Shown one piece after another: positions 38,306 through 46,616 of a stretch of DNA of 64,000 nucleotides (positions are counted from its first letter, which is position 1; each line of letters begins with the position of its first letter). Location: positions 3,553,001-3,617,000 of the forward strand of contig NZ_JAUSZF010000001.1 of the NCBI RefSeq assembly GCF_030817315.1, read 5' to 3'. The notes under the pieces were generated by a model that saw only the letters and a program-made list of their open reading frames with translations, made no database searches and was not told the DNA's origin. Origin of the DNA: Sphingomonas faeni. Its GTDB lineage: Bacteria > Pseudomonadota > Alphaproteobacteria > Sphingomonadales > Sphingomonadaceae. The position numbers and the translations under genes were made by a program.

Positions 38306-39043
38306 TCAGTCGTTCGGCGTTTCCGTTAGTGCTGCGGCGAGCCAGGGTGGCGTGAGCGCGTCGCCAAGTGCTTCGATGCGGCGGTGTTCGACCATCAGGC
38401 CAAGTTCGGGATAGGTGACGCGTGTCCGTCCGCTCGGTTCGGTGAACGGTGCGACGACCAGGCGGCGGTTGACCTTCGCGCGGTGGTGCATCCGCGCGGT
38501 ATTCTCCTGGCCGACGTAACACCCCTTGGTGAAGCTCACGCCGTTCAACTCGCGCGCGTTGCATTCGAGCCACAGCGTCTCGCCGGCGCCGAGTTCGCCG
38601 ACTCCCTCGGTCACGCCGAGCGACAGGCGGTGGGCGTGCCAGCCGATTGCCGGTTCGGCTTGGGGTCCGAGCCAGCGGCGGCCCAGCTCCGCGAGCCGAG
38701 GATCGGGAACGCCGCGGTCGCCTTTAACGGCCCAATGCACGGCGAGATCGTCGGGCACGAGCGTGATCGCGCGGCGCAGGCGGTAGAGCGAGAGGCGCTT
38801 GGTCAACGCTTCGGCTTGCGCGGCCTCTACGTCGATCAATACGTCGGTGCCGTCCGCCCACAGGATGAAGTCGAACAGCACCTTGCCCTGCGGCGACAGC
38901 AACGCCGCCCAGGCGGGTGCGTCCGGCGTGAGCAAGGCGGTGTCGGCGGTGACCAGCCCCTGCAGGAAGCCGCGTACGTCTTCGCCGGCGACGCGGATCA
39001 CGCTGCGGTCGGCGAGCATCGTTCCGGGGAGATCAGTGTCCAT
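38306..39043 (-). CDS. ygfZ: YgfZ-type folate-binding protein
   Basis: 245 residues. The signature is complete: SFTKGCYVGQENTARMHHR, containing KGCYxGQE, with its conserved Cys. RVAGEDVRGFLQGLVTADTA and LLSPQGKVLFDFILWADG match the N-terminal GcvT-like domain. These proteins help make or repair iron-sulphur clusters, using tetrahydrofolate. The start is the ATG before DTDLPG; an upstream GTG (39052) would add three residues. Divergent from pyrC. Confidence 0.9.
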   Translation of the reverse strand: MDTDLPGTMLADRSVIRVAGEDVRGFLQGLVTADTALLTPDAPAWAALLSPQGKVLFDFILWADGTDVLIDVEAAQAEALTKRLSLYRLRRAITLVPDDLAVHWAVKGDRGVPDPRLAELGRRWLGPQAEPAIGWHAHRLSLGVTEGVGELGAGETLWLECNARELNGVSFTKGCYVGQENTARMHHRAKVNRRLVVAPFTEPSGRTRVTYPELGLMVEHRRIEALGDALTPPWLAAALTETPND

Positions 39044-39159
39044 CCGTACCACCTAGTGCGTGCGCGGCGATTTCCAACCGAAGCCCGAATCCGTCGATGC
39101 GCCAAAAACCCGGGCTTGGCCGTCTGGCGTCGCGGGACGTGCGCCGATAGGAAGGCGGC

Positions 39160-40197
39160 ATGACCGACCGCCTCACGATCCGCCGCCCCGATGACTGGCA
39201 CGTCCACCTGCGCGATGGCGCGATGCTGGAGGCGGTGGCGGGGCATACCGCGCGGCAGTTCGCGCGGGCGATCATCATGCCGAACCTGACCCCGCCGGTG
39301 ACCTCTATCGAGGCGGCCAAGGCGTATCGGGGGCGGATCATGGCGGCGCTGGGTGAAGGGGCTAACTTCACCCCGCTGATGACGTGTTACCTCACCGACG
39401 GGACCGATCCGGTGGAGCTCGAACGCGGCTATGCCGAGGGCGTGTTCACCGCGTGCAAGCTGTACCCCGCGCATGCGACGACCAACTCCGCGCACGGCGT
39501 CACCGATATCCGCGCGCTGACGGCTGTGCTGGAGACGTTGCAGCGGATCGGCATGCCGCTGCTGATCCATGGCGAGGTGACCGACAAGTCGATCGACATC
39601 TTCGACCGCGAGGCGGTGTTCGTCGAGCGCGTGCTGACGCCGCTAGTGCGCGATTACCCCGGCTTGAAGATCGTGCTGGAGCATATCACGACGGCCGAGG
39701 CCGCCGCGTTCGTGGCGGAGGTGGATCATCCGATCGCCGCGACGATCACGCCGCAGCATCTGTTGATCAACCGCAACGCGCTGTTCGACGGGGGGCTCAG
39801 GCCGCATGCCTATTGCCTGCCGGTGCTGAAGCGCGAGACGCACCGGGTGGCGGTGCGGCGGGCGGCGGTATCGGGGTCGCCGCGTTTCTTCCTGGGTACC
39901 GACAGTGCGCCGCATGTCGTCGGGGCGAAGGAGTCCGGGTGCGGGTGCGCCGGGATCTTCAACGCGCCGTTCGCGCTGGAGGCGTATCTGCGCGTGTTCG
40001 ACGAGGAGGGCGCGCTCGACAAGTTCGAGGGGTTCGCGTCCGAGCATGGCGCGCGGTTCTATGGGTTGCCGCTGAACGAGGACACCGTGACGCTGGTGCG
40101 CGGTGATGTCGAGGTGCCGGGGGTGATCGGTACGGGGGAGACGGCGGTGGTGCCGTTTCTGGCGGGGACCAATGTGGGGTGGCGGTTCGAGGGGTAG
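39160..40197 (+). CDS. pyrC: Dihydroorotase
   Basis: 345 residues, the short class II type. The zinc ligands are visible: the HxH in RRPDDWHVHLRDG, the carboxylated Lys in FTACKLYPAHATTNSAHGV, the His of PLLIHGEVTD, the His of VLEHITTAEA and the Asp in FFLGTDSAPHVVGAKE. It closes the dihydroorotate ring in pyrimidine synthesis. It stands alone, apart from other pyr genes. Confidence 0.96.
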   Translation: MTDRLTIRRPDDWHVHLRDGAMLEAVAGHTARQFARAIIMPNLTPPVTSIEAAKAYRGRIMAALGEGANFTPLMTCYLTDGTDPVELERGYAEGVFTACKLYPAHATTNSAHGVTDIRALTAVLETLQRIGMPLLIHGEVTDKSIDIFDREAVFVERVLTPLVRDYPGLKIVLEHITTAEAAAFVAEVDHPIAATITPQHLLINRNALFDGGLRPHAYCLPVLKRETHRVAVRRAAVSGSPRFFLGTDSAPHVVGAKESGCGCAGIFNAPFALEAYLRVFDEEGALDKFEGFASEHGARFYGLPLNEDTVTLVRGDVEVPGVIGTGETAVVPFLAGTNVGWRFEG

Positions 40198-40227
40198 CGC
40201 GCGCTTATCGGCTGCTCGTATTCTCCG

Positions 40228-40572
40228 TCAGGGTGACGGGGGGTTGAGCCGATCGAGCCACAGCCGCGCTTCCTTCTGCTCGCCGACAGCACTCGCGCTG
40301 ACCGGGCCTCGCGCGGCGAAGAAGTCGCGGTGGAGCGCGAAGGGTTCCAGCATCAGGCGGTCGCGCATCGCGTCGATGTCGGTGCCCATCTCGGTGAGCG
40401 CGGCGATGGTTGGCGCAATCGCGGCGCGGACGCGGCGGTCCTGGGTGCGGTCGAACAGGCCCAGCGAACCGGCTGCGGTCTTCTCGAGTGCGGCGACGAG
40501 CGTGTCGCGGTAGTCGGTTTCCAGGTCTTCGCGCTGGGCGTCTAAGCGGGCGAGGCGGTCGGGTTTTGCCAT
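40228..40572 (-). CDS. Conserved hypothetical helical protein
   Basis: 114 residues, almost entirely helical (LARLDAQREDLETDYRDTLV, RRVRAAIAPTIAALTEMGTD), no signal peptide or membrane helix. It looks like a real cytoplasmic protein by composition, but I cannot name a family. It converges on pyrC with 30 bases between the stops. Confidence 0.65.
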   Translation of the reverse strand: MAKPDRLARLDAQREDLETDYRDTLVAALEKTAAGSLGLFDRTQDRRVRAAIAPTIAALTEMGTDIDAMRDRLMLEPFALHRDFFAARGPVSASAVGEQKEARLWLDRLNPPSP

Positions 40573-40756
40573 TTGCCGGGGGTAGCGGTTGGGGTGGGGG
40601 CGTCAACTTTTGTGCTGGGTTTTTGAGGGTGGGGGTATACGCTGGAGTTGCGGTTTGGGCGCGCGCCGTGGGCGAAGCCCACGTCGTCGGACGGGCTGAA
40701 GCCCGCCGGCCGGGCTTGTCGGAGTCAGCCGGGCGTGGCCGGCTGCCCGACTGCGC
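40573..40756. other. GC-rich intergenic hairpins
   Basis: The interval includes GTGGGCGAAGCCCAC (near 40668-40682), GGGCTGAAGCCC (near 40695-40706) and CCGGGCGTGGCCGG. No gene is seen. Confidence 0.4.
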
Positions 40757-41533
40757 CTAAAACGGCAACCACCTCGATTTATGCGTAATATTCATATACC
40801 CAACGTTCACGCCTGCGCGCCAGCCCACGCCCAACCGGATCGGGATAAGGACGACGTTGCCGCGGCGGAGATAGGTCGCGGCGAAACCGCCGACCAGGTA
40901 CAGGCGGCCCTCTACCGCGGGGAAGCGTTTGTAGAGTTCCTCGGTGTCGTAGAGGTTGTAGACCAGCACGAAGACCTTGTTCGCGTCGCCGCCGATGTCG
41001 AAACCGACCGACGGCCCGGTCCAATAGACCGGCTGTTGCCCCTCGACCTTGTGGCTCATGATCCCAGAGCCATAGCGGACGCCGAGCACGAACGCGCCCG
41101 AGGCTTCGCGGCCGGCGATGTAGGCGTTGGGCTGGCCCTGGTCCTTGAGGATGTTCTCGAGAATGCCGCCAAGCCCCGCTGCGCCCTTGCCGAACACGCC
41201 TTCGCCAGCCGCGAGCAGATCGTCGCGCTGGTACGTGTCCGCCGCCTGCATGGTCGCCTCGGCCCGCGTCTCGGGCGTCGGTGTGTTGGTCGTGGCGGCG
41301 GGGGGCGGGGGCGCCGCATCCTGGACCGGCGTCTCCGGATAGGCGGGGCGCGACGGCTGGGTGTTCGTCTGCGCGCGCGGCGGGGCGGAATACGCCTGCG
41401 GGGACAGATCCCCGTCGATCGCCTGGTTGGGGTCGATCGTCTGCACCTGCGCCGACGCACGCGCCGCGCCACCCACGGCACTCCCGCAGAGGGCAGTCGC
41501 AATGGCACCTAGGCCAAGCCAGAAGCTACGCAT
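40757..41533 (-). CDS. DUF1134 (EipA-like) periplasmic protein
   Basis: 258 residues. A signal peptide (FWLGLGAIATALCGSAVGGA) is followed by a Pro/Thr-rich linker. The DUF1134 domain follows: YIAGREASGAFVLGVRYGSG, YWTGPSVGFDIGGDANKVFV, LYDTEELYKRFPAVEGRLYL and LIPIRLGVGWRAGVNVGYMN. The best-known relative, EipA of Brucella, supports envelope integrity from the periplasm. I chose the Met before RSFWLGLG; the frame extends nine residues further up, which would weaken the signal peptide. Confidence 0.88.
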   Translation of the reverse strand: MRSFWLGLGAIATALCGSAVGGAARASAQVQTIDPNQAIDGDLSPQAYSAPPRAQTNTQPSRPAYPETPVQDAAPPPPAATTNTPTPETRAEATMQAADTYQRDDLLAAGEGVFGKGAAGLGGILENILKDQGQPNAYIAGREASGAFVLGVRYGSGIMSHKVEGQQPVYWTGPSVGFDIGGDANKVFVLVYNLYDTEELYKRFPAVEGRLYLVGGFAATYLRRGNVVLIPIRLGVGWRAGVNVGYMNITHKSRWLPF

Positions 41534-41817
41534 GTCGATCCCCAAACTCGTCGAAAACACGGGAGGCGCCCCGAAGCAGGGCGGTCAACCGCTGAGCCAC
41601 GAGTTAACCCCTGAGGCCCGAGTTAACCAGCGTCGGGCTTGCCGCGCAATGAACGAACGCGCCGAGCCTGTCGAATTCGGGCGAATTCGCGGTGAACGGG
41701 TTGGCGGACGTTAGATGAGCCGTGGGCGCGGCGCGGGGTGTGACGGGGGCGGGAGCGCGTCGGGCAGAACTGCGATACAGGCGGGCGCGAATAAAGCGCC
41801 GGACGCGATTACAGGCG
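41534..41817. other. Gap upstream of tRNA-Ser
   Basis: About 280 bases with no gene. The sequence is GC-rich; its only clear signal is the tRNA promoter at the end. Confidence 0.4.
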
Positions 41818-41846
41818 TTGCCCCTCGCGCCGACCCTCGCTATAGC
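41818..41846 (+). promoter_or_regulatory. Promoter of tRNA-Ser
   Basis: TTGCCC (41818-41823) and TATAGC (41841-41846) are 17 bases apart, 18 bases before the mature tRNA start. Confidence 0.6.
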
Positions 41847-41864
41847 CCCGCATCTGCTGCAGCC

Positions 41865-41957
41865 GGAGACGTGGGTGAGTGGCTGAAACCAGCGGTTTGC
41901 TAAACCGCCGTACCGGGTTTACTGGTACCGAGGGTTCGAATCCCTCCGTCTCCGCCA
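41865..41957 (+). tRNA. tRNA-Ser (anticodon GCT)
   Basis: 93 bases including an encoded CCA. GGAGACG pairs with CGTCTCC. The anticodon loop TTGCTAA gives GCT (serine, AGC/AGU codons). A long variable arm (CGTACCGGGTTTACTGGTACC) is as expected for tRNA-Ser. The T arm is GAGGG-TTCGAAT-CCCTC. The two-gene AT-rich module begins 240 bases downstream. Confidence 0.97.
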
Positions 41958-42196
41958 ATAGCCTCTTAAAATAAATGAAAACAAAGCGAAATCTGGGAAC
42001 GGCACTTGCTGTCCCACATTTGCCCCTCGCGAGATCGGCTATAGGCTGGGCTTGATCTGCGGCCGATGCTACGTCGAAAATATCGGCGGTCTCAGTGTGG
42101 GCGTCGCCAATTAACGTCGCGCTTCGCATACAATTCTCATTACGATAGGCTGTTAGCCTAGGGCTGTGCGACGGTCATTTGGTGAGGGGGTGAAAG
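41958..42196. other. Leader between tRNA-Ser and the two-gene module
   Basis: The stretch starts AT-rich (AATAGCCTCTTAAAATAAAT) and has no gene. GGTGAGGGGG at 42181-42190 could be the ribosome site for the TTG at 42197. I found no integrase gene or clear second att copy. Confidence 0.4.
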
Positions 42197-43129
42197 TTGG
42201 CGAAAAGAAAGCGTGAGGAAGCGACGGTCAGCTTTCATTACCTCGTGAGGGAGAAGCGCGCCGAAGGCGTTGCGCCTGAAGTCGTGCCATTTACCGACGA
42301 GCAGTTCAAATCGTTCTGCGAGCATCTTGTAGCCCAGCCCGACATTGATTTGACCGATGATGTGACATGCAAGAACCTGAGGACGACGATCAACGCCCCG
42401 GTTGAGAAGTGCGAGCAGGTCAACGAGCGAACCGTCTTTGGTCGATTTCGTTCGCTCTATTCCGGCCATTCCTACGACAACACTGACGTTGGCGAAGTCC
42501 CCCATAGCAGCGTGAGCCTTCGGCCATTCTTTTTCCTCGCCTACCTGTCGGAAAGCGGGCGCATCTACATCGGCAGTCAGTACCTTGGTCAGTTCGGCGG
42601 TTACAGCGCGTTATACCGCACCCTTCGGGACTTTTTGCCCGATGGCGCCGTATCACATTCTTTTAGGCACGACGCTACGTCCTACAAGGGTGCGAGGCCG
42701 AAGGAAATTCGGGTCAACTTTTCGCGCAAGCCTACGGAAATAACCGACGTTCCGAAGTTCGGTCAACGCGGCGCTATGTCCTTCAGGCAAAGCTCCAGTA
42801 AAGACGAAGAATTTAATACGACTGTTTCCACTAAGTTGCTAGCTAAACTTGGCCAGTCGGATGCGGTGCTGAAGCAAGCAATCGCGGATATGCTTTCTGG
42901 AAATGAATTACTCGATATAAGTGATGATGATATTGAAGATTGCACTGTCATAGCGACAGTGAACGGCAAAAACCGCACGATCAATATTATTGAAGCGGGG
43001 CATTTTGCTACGCGTTTTCAACTTGAAATCGAAGACTACGTTAAAGGCCATCCTGACCGGGAAAAGAGCAAGGTAGCTACGCTCAAGCTATTGGAAAAGC
43101 AGATCATCGAAAAAAGCGAGAATGTTTAA
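42197..43129 (+). CDS. Unknown soluble protein of an orphan two-gene module
   Basis: 310 residues, no signal peptide or membrane helix. N-terminal strands (ATVSFHYLVREKRAEG) and a helix (FTDEQFKSFCEHLVAQ) lead to FGRFRSLYSGHSYDNTDV, FFFLAYLSESGRIYIGSQYL and GGYSALYRTLRDFL, then an acidic helical C-terminal half (DISDDDIEDCTVIATVNGKN, FQLEIEDYVKGHPDREKSKV). I recognise no catalytic motif. TTG start with a G-rich ribosome site; no better start is near. Codons are markedly AT-richer than the surroundings, and the gene lies beside tRNA-Ser, both signs of transfer. The next gene starts inside its last codons, so the two products are likely partners. Confidence 0.75.
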   Translation: MAKRKREEATVSFHYLVREKRAEGVAPEVVPFTDEQFKSFCEHLVAQPDIDLTDDVTCKNLRTTINAPVEKCEQVNERTVFGRFRSLYSGHSYDNTDVGEVPHSSVSLRPFFFLAYLSESGRIYIGSQYLGQFGGYSALYRTLRDFLPDGAVSHSFRHDATSYKGARPKEIRVNFSRKPTEITDVPKFGQRGAMSFRQSSSKDEEFNTTVSTKLLAKLGQSDAVLKQAIADMLSGNELLDISDDDIEDCTVIATVNGKNRTINIIEAGHFATRFQLEIEDYVKGHPDREKSKVATLKLLEKQIIEKSENV

Positions 43130-43739
43130 CGTACGACGCATTGTACGTAATAACGACGCGACGTTTTATGACTTCAATTCTCGGGAGAGAAAAAGTCAAG
43201 CGCCGCGCTACGTCGTCGTGTGCGCTGTTTCGATCATTGCCGCTATCGTGTGCCCGAAAGTTTCCGACAACCTTCTCGCTGGCGTACTGGCGGTTCAGTC
43301 CATTTTGCTCGGTTTCACCGTCAACGTGATGTTCTTTTTGCTCGGAAACCGCGAGAAAGAAACGCCGGAAGGCACGTCGATTGAGGCGAAGCTTCGTTCA
43401 AAGCGCCTACGCGACCTGTATCACGAATTATTCTACAACGTATCCTACTTCAATTTGATCGCCGTCACTTCGATCATCGTTGCGACGGGGCTACTTTTGC
43501 CAACGCCGGAAGTACCGGGATTTCTTCGCGACCTTCAGCCGGTCGAAGCGTATGTGAATTGGCTTGGCACGTCGAAGCTGCCCACATTGGTTAGCGCCAT
43601 CGTTCGCGGCGGTGCGATGTTCGCATTTTACGTTATCTCGATTGAGGTCGTCTTCACCATCGCGCGCGTTATCGGTCGAACGTCCTTCTATTTCGAACGG
43701 AAGATGGGCGAAGTGCGAAGCGCTACCGATCATCAATAG
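43122..43739 (+). CDS. Unknown four-helix membrane protein of the same module
   Basis: 205 residues with four membrane helices at about 28-45 (YVVVCAVSIIAAIVC), 50-74 (LLAGVLAVQSILLGFTVNVM), 107-127 (FNLIAVTSIIVATGLLL) and 163-186 (GGAMFAFYVISIEVVFTIAR). A charged loop lies between helices 2 and 3 (KETPEGTSIEAKLRSKRLRD). Both ends should be cytoplasmic. The ATG overlaps the preceding gene by 8 bases. Size and topology match KwaA of the Kiwa defence system and its partner is close to KwaB in length, but gene order is reversed and I see no sequence match. Function unknown. Confidence 0.78.
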   Translation: MFNVRRIVRNNDATFYDFNSRERKSQAPRYVVVCAVSIIAAIVCPKVSDNLLAGVLAVQSILLGFTVNVMFFLLGNREKETPEGTSIEAKLRSKRLRDLYHELFYNVSYFNLIAVTSIIVATGLLLPTPEVPGFLRDLQPVEAYVNWLGTSKLPTLVSAIVRGGAMFAFYVISIEVVFTIARVIGRTSFYFERKMGEVRSATDHQ

Positions 43740-44189
43740 TGATTTTGAACGAGGGAATGGGCGGATAATCCGTCCGCCATTTACTATGTTAACCGACCAA
43801 AAAAGACGTTGTTAAATTTGGAGGTTTGACGCCGCCTCGCATGCCTCGTCCAAGCACCGTGGTTTCAGGCGGACAAGACGTCTTCAGATTTCATTCGTCG
43901 GTCGGGCGTCGCGGTGCCTTGATGACGGGGGTGTGGCTCGGTTCCGGGCAACGCTGGTCACTCTGGCGGGTCGCTGATTGGACCTATCGCTATATCATGC
44001 CGAGGCGGGTGTTCCCGAGCGCGGGGGCGTTGGCGCTCTATGGCATTATCGAGGCTGACCGGATTTTGGTGATCGAAGCCGAACTGGGGTTCGTGAAAGC
44101 TCGGCGGTTGGCATGTTCGGCGCGCCGATGGGAGCGTCGTCGACGTTAAAGATGTACCCGATCCTTCACCACGTTACGATCTGCTTCGA
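43740..44189. other. Gap after the two-gene module; doubtful ORF inside
   Basis: The first 80 bases are AT-rich and belong with the module. A plus-strand frame from 43826 to 44149 would give 107 residues (inner part GVWLGSGQRWSLWRVADWTY). It overlaps nothing, but neither its codon use nor its sequence convinces me. No integrase or RNA is seen. Confidence 0.3.
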
Positions 44190-45498
44190 TCAAAACGGGA
44201 AGAAGGTCTGGATCGCCAGGATGGCGACGGCATAGGTGATGAGATTGAGGGGTAGGCCGACCTTTACGAAGTCCATGTAGCGGTAGCCGCCCATCTTGGT
44301 AGACGATCACGTTCGTCTGATAGCCGAACGGCGTTGCGAAGGCGGCACTGCCTGCCATCATGACCGCGACCAGGAACGGCCTTGGGCTTACGCCCAGGCT
44401 TTCCGCCAGGGCGACCGCGATCGGTGTGACCAGTACGGCGACCGTGGCATTCGACAGCAATTCGGTCAGCACCATGGTGATGCCGTAGAGCACGATCAGC
44501 GCGGTCAGCGGGCCAAACTCCTGCATCGATCCGACGAGAGCGCCGGTCGCCTCGGCTGCGAGACCGCTTTGTTCCATCGCCATGCCGATCACGACCATGC
44601 CGGCGATGAGGATAAGGATCTGCGGGCGCAGGCCGCCATAGGCCTCGTCCGCGGTGATGACGCGCAACAGGATCAGCAGCACGGCCCCTGCAAAGGCAGA
44701 CGCGGCAATCGGTGCGATCCCCGCTGCCGCGACGGCGATCGCAGCGACGAACACGGCGAAGGCGATGGCCGCCTTTACGGGTTGGAACGGACGGTGCTTT
44801 TCGAACAGCGACGAGTCCCCGATCTGCGCGCCCGGCACCTCGATCTCGATCTCGCGTGCGGCCGTGACGGGGGCCGGATCGGAGATGCTCCCGCGCATCA
44901 GTTTGCCGCTGAACAGGAAAAGGTAGATCGCGCCGGCGAGTGCCATCGGCAGTCCGACAGGCGTGATTTCGAACATGCCGAAGCGCGGCTGCCCCGCGAC
45001 GCGCGCCATGTCATCGACCAGCAGGTTGGTGGACGTGCCGATCAAGGTGCAGCAGCCGGTCAGGACCGTGATATACGACAGCGGCATCAAATAGCGTTTG
45101 GGTGGCAGCTTCAACGCGGTGGCGACGTCGCGCACGACCGGTGCGCCGAGAACCACGATGGGCGTGCTGTTGAGAAAGCAGGACACCACACCGATCGCGC
45201 CCAGCATCAGCCATATGCCGATCGATCCCAGTCGCTTGCACATCTTTACCGCGGCTTCGATCGCCCGATCGAGCAGGCCTGACAGTTCGAGTGCGTAGGC
45301 AATGACGAACAACGAGGCGAGCGCGATGATCGCAGGACTCGCAAAGGCGCCCTGCACCTCGATCGGACGGACGACCCCGGTGATCAGGAGCACGGCGGCC
45401 CCGCTTAGCGCTACGACGTCCGAGCGAACCTTGTCCCAGATCAGCGCCGCGACGACCACGACCAGAACGACGAGCGTCAGGACTTGATCGATCGTCAT
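44190..45498 (-). pseudogene. SLC13-family permease, one frameshift near the C-terminus
   Basis: The frame begins MTIDQVLTLVVLVVVVAALI and runs through many membrane helices. The two family hairpins are FLNSTPIVVLGAPVVRDVAT with GCCTLIGTSTNLLVDDMARV, and LLSNATVAVLVTPIAVALAE with GSAAFATPFGYQTNVIV. The frame slips at 44296-44297, where minus-strand CCAAGATG has one A too many. Without it the protein continues YQMGGYRYMDFVKVGLPLNL and ends AIQTFFPF, stop 44190-44192, as is usual for the family (about 435 residues). Such carriers move di- or tricarboxylates or sulphate with sodium; substrate unknown. Read as given, the frame runs on to 44146 with an unrelated tail. Confidence 0.82.
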
Positions 45499-45650
45499 GC
45501 TTGCATCTGCGGGGCAGGTACGATGCCGGGGACGATGCAAGGGACCAGGCGGGGGACGATGCAACAGCCGAGCAACATGGACATCGCGGTAGGGAGCGTA
45601 GTCATAGCCACCGGGTATGCGAATTTGACTGGTTTTGCTATCGGTGCGGA

Positions 45651-46574
45651 ATGAACGAGCCAACCTTGCGGAAAAGTCGTCTTGCCCTGGCTGGCGGTAT
45701 TGCAGCGGCTTTAGCGGTCGGCGGAACCGGGTTTTTGATCGGGCGGGGGACGTCCCCGCGCAGTGTGGAGCGCGTTGCCGCAAAACCTATAGCGGCGGCT
45801 CCTGCCGATACGCGGACACCAGCCGCCCCCTCCACGCCAGGAAACGCGGTAATGACCCGTGCCGATCTGATCGCGTTGGCCGCACAGGCTGCAGATGCGG
45901 TCGCGGCGGGGCAAGCCTTGCCCAAGACGATAGGCGATGCCGCAGGACAGCGCTTCGAATTGCGGCTGCCGTTCGGGTGTCAGGGGCCGACCGAGGCTGG
46001 AAGCGATGCCGCCATGCGGTGGCGCTATGACGAGGGGGCGAAGGTCCTCCGCGTGCACGTCTCCCCCGTAGCCTGGACCAGAGCCGATATCCTGGATGCT
46101 CCGGACCAAGCGATCGGCGGGAATGTCGCTGGGGATGCCGGCGGGAATGTCGTCGAGGGGTTCTGGATCCCACGACCCTGGACGGCCAGCGAGACGTGCC
46201 CTGCGGCGCAGGACAGTCCGGCGCCAGCTGGAGCGGACCCCGTGACGCTGCCGGGGCAGACGCTGGCGATCGCCCAGTTCTTCGACGGCGATGGTGCGCG
46301 ACAGGGCCAGCGGAACGGCAAGCCGTATGAAACGGTCGTCCGCATGGCACCCGAAGAGGTTCGTGCCGAACGAGGGTTTCAGCTGCGGATCGACGGTCGG
46401 ATCGCCGACATACCGGGGCAGGGTCCGGTTTCTTGCCGCCAGCCGGCCGGGGCCGAGCAACGCCCGATCTGCATCGTCGCCATCGCGATGGACCATGTGG
46501 CGATCGACAATCCCGTGACGGGCAAGACGCTGGCGACCTGGGACGTCACGACCGCGCGGGTTGCCGATCGCTAA
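45651..46574 (+). CDS. Hypothetical membrane-anchored protein
   Basis: 307 residues. One N-terminal membrane helix, about 9-31 (LALAGGIAAALAVGGTGFLI), precedes a Pro/Ala linker. A large presumably periplasmic domain follows, containing FELRLPFGCQGPTEAGSD, AMRWRYDEGAKVLRVHVSP and GFWIPRPWTASETCPAAQ. Four Cys residues could make disulphides. I do not recognise a family. It stands alone, divergent from the permease and convergent with the beta-lactamase-like gene. Confidence 0.7.
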   Translation: MNEPTLRKSRLALAGGIAAALAVGGTGFLIGRGTSPRSVERVAAKPIAAAPADTRTPAAPSTPGNAVMTRADLIALAAQAADAVAAGQALPKTIGDAAGQRFELRLPFGCQGPTEAGSDAAMRWRYDEGAKVLRVHVSPVAWTRADILDAPDQAIGGNVAGDAGGNVVEGFWIPRPWTASETCPAAQDSPAPAGADPVTLPGQTLAIAQFFDGDGARQGQRNGKPYETVVRMAPEEVRAERGFQLRIDGRIADIPGQGPVSCRQPAGAEQRPICIVAIAMDHVAIDNPVTGKTLATWDVTTARVADR

Positions 46575-46616
46575 GCATCGGCTGTTTCAGGACAGGCAGG
46601 CCGACGGCGCCTCCTG

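Noticed and set aside
42197-43739. Direct assignment of the pair as the Kiwa system
   Set aside because: Only protein sizes and helix number match. The gene order is reversed and I could not see sequence agreement with KwaA or KwaB, so it is reported as unknown.
43760-43790. Possible second att copy resembling the tRNA-Ser 3' end (TCCGTCCGCCA)
   Set aside because: The match is about ten bases with a gap, not the 15 or more continuous bases expected of an attachment duplication.
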